Under the pieces are notes generated by a model. That model was not told the DNA's origin and did no database searches. It was given only the letters and a program-made list of their open reading frames with translations. Position numbers and translations under genes: made by a program. A stretch of 64,000 bases of DNA, from the NCBI RefSeq assembly GCF_015687175.1, contig NZ_JADPQG010000001.1:186001-250000 (forward strand). Reading direction: 5' to 3'. This document shows positions 1 to 8,719 of the stretch, piece by piece; position 1 is the first letter of the stretch; each line of letters begins with the position of its first letter. This DNA comes from Reinekea sp. G2M2-21 (GTDB lineage: Bacteria > Pseudomonadota > Gammaproteobacteria > Pseudomonadales > Natronospirillaceae).

Positions 1-377
1 CGATGATTATGACCGGAATTGAGAATCGACACAGCAGTGTTTATGAAGGAATTCAACTGCAACCGGCGACCATGCGGCAATTCGATGAACGGTATCTGCC
101 CTTCATTATCCCGCTGTGTATTGGGTTTTCTGAACGTTATATTGAGCTGGAGTTTTCTGGTGCGATACGAGATAACCGAAACCGTATCGAACAACGTCAA
201 TTTGGCAGCGAAAATTTGGCGAATATGGTCGAGAAAAACCGCATTATGAAAGAACAATGCGGCCTGTACGATGTGCCTTATTTTGAGGTGGATTGTCACT
301 ATGATCAGACGATACAGGCAGCGTTGTCATACATCGAACGTAAGATATCACCGCCAAAAAATTCTTCAGAGAGTTGA
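1..377 (+). CDS. C-terminal part of a possible P-loop kinase (cut by window edge)
   Basis: The frame is open at the left edge of the window, so the beginning of the gene is missing. About 124 residues are visible. A segment VYEGIQLQP, then a charged stretch RDNRNRIEQR, then a tail ending in IERKI resemble the second half of small P-loop kinases such as 2-phosphoglycerate-kinase-like proteins: a beta strand that positions substrate, an Arg-rich lid and a closing helix. The Walker A loop would lie upstream of the window. The first in-frame ATG at position 3 is probably internal. It converges with the DMT transporter gene, 70 bp away. The kinase assignment is an inference from weak motifs. Confidence 0.5.
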   Translation, partial: MIMTGIENRHSSVYEGIQLQPATMRQFDERYLPFIIPLCIGFSERYIELEFSGAIRDNRNRIEQRQFGSENLANMVEKNRIMKEQCGLYDVPYFEVDCHYDQTIQAALSYIERKISPPKNSSES

Positions 378-447
378 GAGAATTGTTGTAATGGTGTCGG
401 ATGCGCCGTTCTTAGGGATGCCTCTTGGATCGGTTGGCCAATTAGCA

Positions 448-1338
448 TCATACTTGGCCGGGACCGAACAGAATCAAGACTGAAATCAACACCAGTGTCA
501 TGCCTATCCATTCTGCCCGGGTAATTTTTTCCTTAAAAAAGGCATAGGTAATCAGCACAGTAAACAGAAATTCGACTTGCCCCAATGTTTTTACGATAGC
601 GGCTTCTTGCAATGCAAAGGCACTGTACCAACCAATGCTGCCAACCGTCCCCGTGATACCGACAAACCAACCCGCTTTGGCGTTGTTGCGTAGCACTCGC
701 CAGTTGTGTTTACTCTGTCGATGCAATAAAACGGTACACAAGCTGCCCTGAATGAATATCGACAACAACAAAATATAGGCTGCCGATATCGTGAGTGGCG
801 CTTCCAGCAATAGGTTAGCTTCGCGGACATAAACCGCCGTAATCGCGAATCCAATACCCGCGCCTAAACCCAACAGCGCGGGTATAGGCGACCACTTGGC
901 GGCATCTTGGTTTTTTTGCACGCTCACAAGAATGATCCCTGTCACGCCGACGCAAATTGCCACCCAGGTCCACGTGCTGAATGCACGACCAAATAACATG
1001 GCGGCCAGCAGGGCAGCCAGTAATCCTTCTGTTTTAGCATAGGTAGTGCCCACGGCAAAGTTCCGGAAACTGAGCAACTTAACCAACAATAATGTGGCCA
1101 TTAATTGACCAATTGCCGCAATGGTGACGTAACCTGTAAATGCCAGCGTCGGAGCAGGCAGCGATTGCGGTTCATAAATCGTGACGATAACGAAGTAGAT
1201 AATCGCAACGGGCAAACCGAAACCATACCGTGCCCAGGTAGCCACAACAGCGCTCATCGATGTCGTCATGTGTTTTTGACCCGCCGTACGAACCGACTGC
1301 ATGAATGCGGCCAACAGCGTAAAGGCAATCCATTCCAT
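448..1338 (-). CDS. EamA/DMT-family transporter
   Basis: This is a 296-residue integral membrane protein with about ten hydrophobic segments arranged as two repeats of five, as in the EamA (DUF6) drug/metabolite transporter superfamily. The first repeat runs from MEWIAFTLLAAF to about residue 140 and the second from about 150 to the end. The second repeat has the usual pattern of a Gly-rich segment followed by GQVEFLFTVLITYAFFKE, in which a closing helix carries an acidic and a basic residue. Members export metabolites such as amino acids or drugs across the inner membrane. The substrate cannot be told from sequence. The gene stands alone and reads leftward. Confidence 0.85.
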   Translation of the reverse strand: MEWIAFTLLAAFMQSVRTAGQKHMTTSMSAVVATWARYGFGLPVAIIYFVIVTIYEPQSLPAPTLAFTGYVTIAAIGQLMATLLLVKLLSFRNFAVGTTYAKTEGLLAALLAAMLFGRAFSTWTWVAICVGVTGIILVSVQKNQDAAKWSPIPALLGLGAGIGFAITAVYVREANLLLEAPLTISAAYILLLSIFIQGSLCTVLLHRQSKHNWRVLRNNAKAGWFVGITGTVGSIGWYSAFALQEAAIVKTLGQVEFLFTVLITYAFFKEKITRAEWIGMTLVLISVLILFGPGQV

Positions 1339-1488
1339 GGTTATTTCCTGGTGTCAGAATAATGGGACCTTCATGTTAGGAGCAATACCAACTGAAAACG
1401 AATGAAATAACCGACTGCAACTCATGCAGTTTTGGAATACCTGGAGCCATTGCCCTTAACCGTGAAACTTGCCATGTCAGCCCCGACC

Positions 1489-1756
1489 TAGGGCAACTCT
1501 GATTAATTCGAATCACCTCAGTCCTATCAGATCGAAGGATGAGCGAGGCGTGTGTTGCAGGGAATGGCGAGTCCTTTTCAAAATACACAACAAAGCTCAG
1601 TCATCGATCTGAAGGACCCGGAGGGCGGGGCTGAAATGGTAAACTTCGTTGTTAAGTCCTTTGCCAAGATAATGAATATTGCCTGCAGAACTTGCCTCGA
1701 ATTTTGCGCATTTCTTCACCCGCTGCGGTAGAGAGCAATTATTCAGAGGTGCCCTA
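1489..1756. mobile_element. MITE-like inverted-repeat element, copy 1
   Basis: This is a 268-bp non-coding element with imperfect terminal inverted repeats. The left end reads AGGGCAACTCTGATTAATT and the right end, reverse complemented, reads AGGGCACCTCTGAATAATT. Both outer edges are flanked by TA, consistent with a TA target duplication. A closely similar copy lies at 30951-31220 and a decayed one at 21690-21944. No transposase is encoded inside, so movement would depend on an enzyme supplied elsewhere. Both strands carry short open frames, but these are shared only because the DNA is duplicated. Confidence 0.75.
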
Positions 1757-1877
1757 AGTCTTTCAGATCTGACAAAACTGAATAGAGTTGAATGAATCCC
1801 AGTGGGTCCGGCAATGGTATAGTACCTCTTTTGACGAGCGACGCCGTTCACCCGCTAATCAATCATCAGGGACAGCC

Positions 1878-2579
1878 ATGCTAACAGCGATTATTTTTGA
1901 TTTAGACAATACCCTCACTCACCGTCTTCGCAGCATCGAACATTTCAGTCAGTATTTTTTTCAGCGATATCAATTACAGCTGTTAGAGCGAAACAGTCAG
2001 CGCATTTTCGACATTATTCGCGAAACCGACAATGGCGGTTACGGCAGACCAGAAAATCCACACCCGAAGCAAAAAATGTCCATTGCCATTCGTTTGCAGC
2101 GAGAATTGGATTGGCGCGTCACGCCGGACGTTGATGAAGTTCTGCATTGCTGGCTGACTCACTTTCCCAAGTGCAGTGTCGAGATGCCTCGTGCCGGGTC
2201 TGTATTGCGGGACCTTAAACGGCAAGGGTATCGTTTGGCGGTCGTTTCCAATGGTGCGGAGTTTTCACGACACGCAACCTTGGTCGAGCTCGGATTTATG
2301 CCGACGCTTGATGCGGTCATCAGTTCTGATGCCCAGGGCTGTAAAAAACCAGACATTGCGATCTTTGATGCCGTCTTGCGAGCGTTGAACTGCGCACCTG
2401 ACAAAAGCGTCTATGTTGGTGACCATCCCATCAACGACATTCATGGCGCCCGGGACGCCGGAATGCATACGGTTTGGTTGCGTGGATTTCACGCCTGGCC
2501 AGCGTCGATTTCGGCGCCACAGCAGAGCATCGATCAACTGGCGCAGCTGCCTGACATTATTCCGTTGCTATGTTCATAG
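1878..2579 (+). CDS. HAD-superfamily hydrolase
   Basis: This 233-residue protein has all four HAD motifs. Motif I is IIFDLDNTLT near the N-terminus, with Asp8 as expected nucleophile and Asp10 as general acid/base. Motif II is VVSNG, motif III is the lysine in KKPD, and motif IV is VGDHPINDIHGA. The helical cap between motifs I and II (about residues 15-100) places it with class I HAD phosphatases of the phosphoglycolate phosphatase/YjjG type. The physiological substrate is unknown. I start it at the ATG at 1878, preceded by AGGGA. A longer reading from 1788 has no motif support. Confidence 0.85.
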   Translation: MLTAIIFDLDNTLTHRLRSIEHFSQYFFQRYQLQLLERNSQRIFDIIRETDNGGYGRPENPHPKQKMSIAIRLQRELDWRVTPDVDEVLHCWLTHFPKCSVEMPRAGSVLRDLKRQGYRLAVVSNGAEFSRHATLVELGFMPTLDAVISSDAQGCKKPDIAIFDAVLRALNCAPDKSVYVGDHPINDIHGARDAGMHTVWLRGFHAWPASISAPQQSIDQLAQLPDIIPLLCS

Positions 2580-2730
2580 TCTCTAAAATACTGCGGGTTA
2601 AGTTCTCGTAAATGATTTGGTTAATCCAGCATGGTTCAGCACTTTTCTCTTTGGTTTTGTTTCTGTGTTCGTTCGAAATGTCGCAGCATAACCTCTACAC
2701 TGTTAGGCTCCATTGTGTCAGGAATGAACT

Positions 2731-4626
2731 ATGTCGGCTGAAATACAAGACATCATCGCTTTTGTTCGCGCCCACGAACCATTTGACTGTTTGCCTGAGA
2801 GCGAGCTCGCTACCATGTGTGGCCAAATTGAAGTCAGTTATTTTCAGGCGCAAAGTCAGATTCTGCATTTTGGTGAATCCATTGATTCTCTTTGTTTAAT
2901 CCGTTCTGGCTCGGTTGAAGTCTTTCGGCGTACCGGTGAACTTTATAATCGCCTGGAGTCTGGTCATGTATTTGGTCAAATGGGTATCCTGATGAATGGT
3001 CATGTGCGTTATCCCGTCAGAGCGTTGGAGGATTCACTGATCTATCGGATCCCGTCTCAGGTTTTTCTCGATCTGTGCGAACAATATGGTGAATTCGGTG
3101 ATTATTTTGAAGTGAATGAACACTCCACGTTGCAACAGGTGGTTTTGAATCAGGTGGCCGACAATGACATGACGACCGTGCGGGTTCGGGACATTATTCA
3201 GCGCGATCCCGTGTATCTTTATGCTGACGCCAGCGTTCACGAATGTGCAAAAGAAATGACGGAACAACGAGTATCCTCCGTCGTAGTTTTTGATCACGCG
3301 ACCGATCAACCGAGCGAAGAAGCAGGTGTATCGGTTGCGTTGCCTTCCGGTATTGTCACAGATCGCGATCTGCGCAGTCGCGTGTTGGCCGAAGGTCTGC
3401 CTCTGAGCACGCCACTGCGCGATATCATGTCGGTCGACCTGATCACCGTGGAACACGACGCCTATGTCTATGAAGCCATGCTGTTGATGTTACGTCATAA
3501 TGTTCATCACTTACCGTTAGTGCACCGTCACAAAGTGACCGGCGTGGTTTCTCTTTCTGATATTGTGCGTCATGAATCCCAAAACAGCTTACTGCTGGTT
3601 CGCGGCATTATGAGCCAGGAAACCGTTGAGGATTTGGTTGCTTTGTCGCCTCAGGTGGCATCAGTCATGGTACGAATGCTGAAGGAAGACGCCAACTCGC
3701 ACATGATTGGTACCGCCATGTCGGTCATCGGCCGCGCCTTCAAACAACGACTGCTGCAATTGGCTGAAATGGCGCTGGGACCACCGCCGGTTCCCTATTG
3801 TTTTTTGGCACTGGGCTCCATGGCGCGGGAAGAACAACTGCTGGTCACCGACCAGGATAATGCCATGATTCTGTCCGCTGATTACAATGAGGCCAAACAC
3901 GGTCATTATTTTAAAAGTCTCGCAGATTTCGTTTGCGATGGCTTGCACGCGTGCGGTTATACCTATTGCGATGGCGGCATCATGGCGTCAAACCCACAAT
4001 GGCGTATGACTCTGGAGGGTTGGAAAGCGCAATTCAGCTTGTGGATTGAGAAGCCGGATCCTCAAGCGTTGCTCAATGCGTCAATATTTTTCGACTTGAG
4101 TGGTGTGGCCGGAAAAACGGCCTGGGCGGAACAGCTGACGCGCTTTATCGTGAATAAAGCAAAAAGTAATCGTCCGTTTCTGGCGGCGTTGGCGCGAAAC
4201 GCGTTGAATCGGACACCGCCACTGGGTTTTTTTAAAAATTTCGTCGTTGAAAAGGATGGGCGGCAACGCTATAGCCTGAATTTAAAGCGTCGGGGTACGG
4301 CACCGCTGGTTGATGTTATTCGCCTGCATGCGCTGGCTGAAGGTTCACTCGCCCAAAATTCTTTTGATCGATTGGATGATATTGCTCAATCCAAGCTGCT
4401 ACCGGAAGGCAAACGGGATGAAATTTCCGATGCGCTGGAATATCTCTCGATGATTCGAATTCGGCAACAGGTTGCGGCCGTGGAAGCCGGTGAAACGGCA
4501 GACAATACCGTAGAACCAGAAACCCTGTCGCAAAAAGAACGTCGTGGTTTGAAGGAGGCTTTTCAAGTACTCAGTAATGCCCAAAAATTTCTCCGCTACC
4601 GTTATACCGCCGGTCCAACGGGGTAA
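2731..4626 (+). CDS. CNMP-binding/CBS/DUF294 putative nucleotidyltransferase
   Basis: This 631-residue cytoplasmic signalling protein has four parts. They are a cyclic-nucleotide-binding fold (about 20-130), a pair of CBS domains (about 150-285), a DUF294 nucleotidyltransferase-like domain (about 320-460) and a C-terminal DUF294_C helical domain. The nucleotidyltransferase signature is visible as LGSMAREEQ around residues 361-369 followed by DQD at 374-376, the usual G-S-x9-12-D-x-D metal-binding pattern. By analogy with GlnD-like enzymes it may uridylylate or adenylylate a partner under control of cAMP and adenosine ligands, but no substrate is established for this family. It is followed immediately by an exonuclease gene, a pairing common in gammaproteobacteria. 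Confidence 0.9.
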   Translation: MSAEIQDIIAFVRAHEPFDCLPESELATMCGQIEVSYFQAQSQILHFGESIDSLCLIRSGSVEVFRRTGELYNRLESGHVFGQMGILMNGHVRYPVRALEDSLIYRIPSQVFLDLCEQYGEFGDYFEVNEHSTLQQVVLNQVADNDMTTVRVRDIIQRDPVYLYADASVHECAKEMTEQRVSSVVVFDHATDQPSEEAGVSVALPSGIVTDRDLRSRVLAEGLPLSTPLRDIMSVDLITVEHDAYVYEAMLLMLRHNVHHLPLVHRHKVTGVVSLSDIVRHESQNSLLLVRGIMSQETVEDLVALSPQVASVMVRMLKEDANSHMIGTAMSVIGRAFKQRLLQLAEMALGPPPVPYCFLALGSMAREEQLLVTDQDNAMILSADYNEAKHGHYFKSLADFVCDGLHACGYTYCDGGIMASNPQWRMTLEGWKAQFSLWIEKPDPQALLNASIFFDLSGVAGKTAWAEQLTRFIVNKAKSNRPFLAALARNALNRTPPLGFFKNFVVEKDGRQRYSLNLKRRGTAPLVDVIRLHALAEGSLAQNSFDRLDDIAQSKLLPEGKRDEISDALEYLSMIRIRQQVAAVEAGETADNTVEPETLSQKERRGLKEAFQVLSNAQKFLRYRYTAGPTG

Positions 4627-4630
4627 CGTG

Positions 4631-5344
4631 GTGTCTTTGTATCCGTATCAGGTGGTGCCAGACCAGTGGGACGATTTTTTTTGCGAGCAATCGCAGCAAG
4701 ATATGCCGGAGTTTCTAAAGACGTTCTACCGTCAGCCCTTTGCAGATGACCAACAACGGGTAAATGCGACGGAATTTGTGGCGATAGATATTGAAACGAC
4801 TGGCATGGATGCGCAGCAGGATGACATCGTCAGTATTGGCTTAGTGCCTTTTAATATGTCCCGGATATTTCTCGCGCGGGCTCAGTACTGGGTGGTACGC
4901 AGTCGTCGGTTAACATCATCGTCGGTGGTTGTGCATCGGATCACGCACAGTGACGTTGCCGACGCGCCATCGCTCAGATCAATACTGCCTAAAGTTGCTG
5001 AGCAGTTACAGGGCAAACAGGTTGTGGTGCATTACCGCTATATGGAACGAGAGTTTTTCCGTTCTGCCATCGCTGGGTTGTTCGGGGCGAACTGGTTGTT
5101 TCCGGTCGTCGATACGCTGGAGTTGGAATCGCACTATCTGCGCCGCGAACGTTCTTTGCTGGCAAAGTGGCTACAAAAGCCGCTCCCTTCCGTCCGGCTA
5201 CCCAACGCACGGGAACGCTATCATTTGCCTGCTTATGAAAATCACAATGCACTGGTGGATGCTTTGGCAACGGCGGAGTTATTGCAGGCTCAGATCGCCA
5301 AGCAACATTTGAGTGAACTGCCGGTCCGAACACTTTGGTGCTAA
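4631..5344 (+). CDS. DnaQ-like 3'-5' exonuclease
   Basis: This protein of about 237 residues is of the DEDDh exonuclease family, like the epsilon proofreading subunit of DNA polymerase III. Exo I is FVAIDIETTG with the catalytic D-x-E, Exo II lies in the region VVVHYRYMEREF, and Exo III is HNALVDALATAELL with the His and Asp of the DEDDh type. The start is uncertain. GTG at 4631 follows GGGG by 7 nt and lies just after the stop of the upstream gene. An ATG at 4577 would give a 50-bp overlap but has no well-spaced ribosome site. It is probably co-translated with the DUF294 gene. Its substrate may be DNA or RNA. Confidence 0.85.
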   Translation: MSLYPYQVVPDQWDDFFCEQSQQDMPEFLKTFYRQPFADDQQRVNATEFVAIDIETTGMDAQQDDIVSIGLVPFNMSRIFLARAQYWVVRSRRLTSSSVVVHRITHSDVADAPSLRSILPKVAEQLQGKQVVVHYRYMEREFFRSAIAGLFGANWLFPVVDTLELESHYLRRERSLLAKWLQKPLPSVRLPNARERYHLPAYENHNALVDALATAELLQAQIAKQHLSELPVRTLWC

Positions 5345-5412
5345 GCCGGTTCAATGTGGAGATTTGATGAAGTGGGGATGGTGCGCCCAGGAACTGGGCG
5401 CACAAGGGCAAG

Positions 5413-6987
5413 TTATTTATTGATTTCAGTGCGCATGCCCATCAGCAGCGAGACACACATTAACAACAGAACAAAGGTGAAGGGCAGGCCGGTCGATATC
5501 GCTCCCGCCTGTAGGGCTTCAATAGCCTGGGTACCACCAATCCAAAGCAGCGCTGCCGCAATGGCACCTTCAACCGACGCCCAGAAAATGCGTTGAGGCA
5601 CTGGCGCGTCTATCTTGCCGCCAGCGGTAATACTGTCGATAACCAGTGAGCCGGAGTCCGACGAGGTAATGAAAAACACCAACACCAGGACAACCGCAAT
5701 AAAGGATAAAATCGTGCCCAGAGGCAGTTCATCGAACATCTGGAACATCGCCAATGGTACCGAGGTCAGACCATCTGTGCCCAAGGCGCCTACGCCATTT
5801 TGAATCTGTTCAATCGCGATGCCACCATAAACAGACATCCAGATCACGGTGACCGCGGTGGGTACTAGCAGCACGGCGGTGACAAACTCACGAACTGTGC
5901 GTCCCTTTGAGATGCGGGCGATAAACATACCGACAAAAGGTGACCAAGAAATCCACCACGCCCAGTAAAACACCGTCCAGCCCTGCAACCAGGCCTCATC
6001 TGGCCGGCCATGAGGGTTCGACAGCGGAATAATGTTTTTCAGGTAGGCGCCGACGGTTTGTGGGATGGTGCCCATTGATACTGCAAATGCAACCAAAGCC
6101 ACAAACGCCAGCAGCAGAAACGCAATGATCATATTGATATTCGACAGCAGTTTCACGCCGCCTTCCAGTCCTCGGATGACCGAGATGATGGCAAGCAGTG
6201 TGACCACGACGATGACAATGATCTGCAAACCAAGTCCAGCGCTGAAGCCAAAGACATGACCAATACCCGCCGATGCCTGTTGTGCGCCCAGGCCCAAAGA
6301 GGTGGCCAGACCAAAAAGGGTTGCCAGTACCGCCAGGATATCAATGATGTGTCCGGGCCAACCCCAGGTATGGTCACCGAGAATTGGATAGAATGCGGAT
6401 CGAATCGACAACGGTAAGCCCTTGTTGTAGGCAAAGAACGCTAAAGAGAGTGCGACAACGCCATAGATCGCCCAAGGATGCAGGCCCCAGTGGTACATCG
6501 TAGCGCCTAACGCCATGCTGGCTGCTTCTGGAGAATAAGCCTCCACACCCAATGGTGTTTCATACCAGCCGGTAAAATAAGCGACCGGTTCTGCAACACC
6601 CCAGAACATCAGGCCAATGCCCATGCCTGCGGCAAACAGCATCGCCAGCCATGACACAGTAGAGTGTTCGGCGGCTGCGTCACGACCACCAATGCGGATT
6701 TTGCCCCAGGGCGATATGGCCAAGCCCAGACAAAACACAACAAAGATATTGCCAGACCACATAAACAAAGCGTCGAACTGGGCAATGATGTCCCACTTCA
6801 AACCGTCCAGAAGCGATTTGGCTGACTCCGGGTCGCTCACCAGCGTGGCGATCAGGAACAAAATAATTAAACCGGCGCTGATACCAAAAACTGGGTTATG
6901 AATGTCAAAGCCCCATTTCTGTACGTTGTCCTGACCAACGGTATAGTCTGTATTTTCGATACTGTACTTATCAGTTGAAGTACCCAT
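5413..6987 (-). CDS. BCCT-family betaine/choline/carnitine transporter
   Basis: This 524-residue inner-membrane protein has about twelve transmembrane segments. It carries the BCCT hallmarks: GMGIGLMFWGVAEPV in the third segment, which forms part of the betaine and cation site, and the Trp-rich signature FYWAWWISWSPF followed by RISKGRTVREF. Such carriers take up glycine betaine, choline or related quaternary amines with Na+ or H+ and are used for osmoprotection or as nutrient import. The short termini lack the long sensory C-terminal tail of osmoregulated BetP. A strong ribosome site (GGGAGG) precedes the start codon. It converges with the exonuclease gene, 68 bp away. Confidence 0.93.
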   Translation of the reverse strand: MGTSTDKYSIENTDYTVGQDNVQKWGFDIHNPVFGISAGLIILFLIATLVSDPESAKSLLDGLKWDIIAQFDALFMWSGNIFVVFCLGLAISPWGKIRIGGRDAAAEHSTVSWLAMLFAAGMGIGLMFWGVAEPVAYFTGWYETPLGVEAYSPEAASMALGATMYHWGLHPWAIYGVVALSLAFFAYNKGLPLSIRSAFYPILGDHTWGWPGHIIDILAVLATLFGLATSLGLGAQQASAGIGHVFGFSAGLGLQIIVIVVVTLLAIISVIRGLEGGVKLLSNINMIIAFLLLAFVALVAFAVSMGTIPQTVGAYLKNIIPLSNPHGRPDEAWLQGWTVFYWAWWISWSPFVGMFIARISKGRTVREFVTAVLLVPTAVTVIWMSVYGGIAIEQIQNGVGALGTDGLTSVPLAMFQMFDELPLGTILSFIAVVLVLVFFITSSDSGSLVIDSITAGGKIDAPVPQRIFWASVEGAIAAALLWIGGTQAIEALQAGAISTGLPFTFVLLLMCVSLLMGMRTEINK

Positions 6988-7459
6988 TTTTTCCTCCCAG
7001 TGAATAATTGTTTTTAAAAATACGTATATTTACCGTAAATCGCAACCAATCGATCAAAATATAGTCAATTTTGACGAATTTTGTGTGTTTTCTGCGTTGG
7101 TGGAATGTTTAGAGATGTAAATAATTAGAGGGCGGTAACAGTCAATGATTTAAGCTGTTTCCTGCCTGTGGGTAAGGAATAACACCGTCGGTCAAAGGCT
7201 TGTACGATCGCTTTTATGACTTTAATTTGGCGAAGGGATGGTGACTTCCAAGGCCAATCTCCACCCAGTCGTGGCGAATTCGGGACTTGCGTCTAAACTC
7301 AAGGGTTTAGTTTCCGAAAAATGCCGCCCCGTCGTTTTATCGACACATTTTTACTTTAGGATGGGGGCTTTGTGAACTAAGTGCGACTGACGTGATCCTA
7401 TACGGGTAACCACGTACGACGCCTGAAGGCAGTTATTGAATAATAAGAAAGGGGGCGAG
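6988..7459. other. Divergent intergenic region between the BCCT gene and egtB
   Basis: This gap of about 470 bp must hold the promoters of both divergent units. The first 130 bp next to the BCCT gene are very AT-rich and contain the inverted pair GTCAATTTTGAC near 7064. A second small inverted pair, CTAAAC/GTTTAG, lies near 7295-7312. I see no convincing -35/-10 pair, no RNA gene and no coding frame. Confidence 0.4.
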
Positions 7460-8719
7460 ATGACAGCGCATCTCACGGAACTTCCCACAGAAGCGATATT
7501 GGATTTTCACCGCGTTCGGCAAGACAGCGAACGGTTGGCCGAACCCTATTCTGAAGCGGACCAGACGATACAGTCTATGCCCGATGCGAGCCCGGTAAAA
7601 TGGCATCTGGCGCACACCACCTGGTTTTTTGAAACCTTTTTATTAAAGCCGTTCCTACCAGAATATCGCGTATTCGATCCACATTATGAAGTCCTGTTCA
7701 ATTCCTATTACAACAGCGTCGGTGAGCAGTTTCCGCGCCCGCAGCGCGGGTTAATTTCGCGCCCCGGAAAAGATGAGGTATTGCGTTACCGGCAGTACGT
7801 GAATCAGCAAATGGATCAACTGCTGGCGTCCCCGCCTGCAACCGTGCAACAAACACTCGCACCTTTGTTGGAGCTGGGTCTTCATCATGAGCAGCAACAT
7901 CAGGAATTGTTAGTCACCGATATTCAGCATGCTCTGTCGATCAATCCACTCAGTCCGGTGATTACAAAACCAGTCGACCCGTTTCCGCCAGTGTCGGCGT
8001 TAAATTGGGTGTCTGTTGAAGAAGGCCTATATGAAGTGGGTTTTCGGGGGCGTGGGTTTAGTTTCGACAATGAACTCCCGCGGCACCAGGTTTATCTTTA
8101 TGGGTTCAACGCCGCTGACCGGCTGATTACCAATGCAGAATTTCAGGCCTTCATGCTCGACGGTGGTTACGACAACCCACTGTATTGGCTTAGTGAAGGT
8201 TGGGCTTGGAAACAGCAGCAAGCGATTCAGGCGCCACTGTATTGGAAAGCGCGAAACGGCGATTGGTTTCATTATAGCTTGGCTGGTTTAACCCCTGTCG
8301 ATCCGAATGCGCCAGTTACGCACGTCAGTTATTTTGAGGCCAACGCCTACGCCAATTGGGCAAGGGCGCGTTTGCTGACTGAATTTGAATGGGAAGTGCT
8401 GGCGCAGGTGGAACCACATATTCAACACACCTATAACCCGGACCAATTGCAACCCGCTCCAGCACCACGCACCGCCGTGCAACAGTTATATAACTGTTTG
8501 TGGCAATGGACCGGCTCCCAGTATTTGCCTTATCCCGGGTTTAAGACGCCGGAAGGGGCTGTTGGCGAATACAACGGAAAATTTATGAGTAACCAATTTG
8601 TCCTGCGTGGAGGCTCCTGTGCGACGCCGCCAAACCATGTGCGGGATAGCTATCGTAACTTTTTTCCAGCAACGGCCCGTTGGCAGTTCACCGGTATAAG
8701 GATCGCAAAAGATGACTGA
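7460..8719 (+). CDS. egtB: Ergothioneine biosynthesis iron-dependent sulfoxide synthase EgtB
   Basis: This 419-residue protein combines an N-terminal DinB-like helical domain with a C-terminal FGE-sulfatase/C-type-lectin fold. The iron-binding histidines are visible as WHLAHTTWFFE (about residues 48-58) and HHEQQHQE (about 140). The lectin-fold end carries QWTGSQY, FVLRGGSC and RNFFPATARWQFTGIRIA. The enzyme oxidatively joins the thiol of cysteine or gamma-glutamylcysteine to the imidazole of trimethylhistidine (hercynine). Start ATG 7460 follows AAAGGGGG. It overlaps egtD by 8 bp, so the two are translationally coupled. No egtA or egtC is nearby, which would fit use of free cysteine, but this is inference. 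Confidence 0.92.
   Translation: MTAHLTELPTEAILDFHRVRQDSERLAEPYSEADQTIQSMPDASPVKWHLAHTTWFFETFLLKPFLPEYRVFDPHYEVLFNSYYNSVGEQFPRPQRGLISRPGKDEVLRYRQYVNQQMDQLLASPPATVQQTLAPLLELGLHHEQQHQELLVTDIQHALSINPLSPVITKPVDPFPPVSALNWVSVEEGLYEVGFRGRGFSFDNELPRHQVYLYGFNAADRLITNAEFQAFMLDGGYDNPLYWLSEGWAWKQQQAIQAPLYWKARNGDWFHYSLAGLTPVDPNAPVTHVSYFEANAYANWARARLLTEFEWEVLAQVEPHIQHTYNPDQLQPAPAPRTAVQQLYNCLWQWTGSQYLPYPGFKTPEGAVGEYNGKFMSNQFVLRGGSCATPPNHVRDSYRNFFPATARWQFTGIRIAKDD

Noticed and set aside
1597-1851. Minus-strand open frame of 84 codons similar to one at 31060-31248
   Set aside because: Both lie mostly within copies of the inverted-repeat element. The similarity reflects duplication of the DNA, and neither has a ribosome site or known family, so no gene is called.
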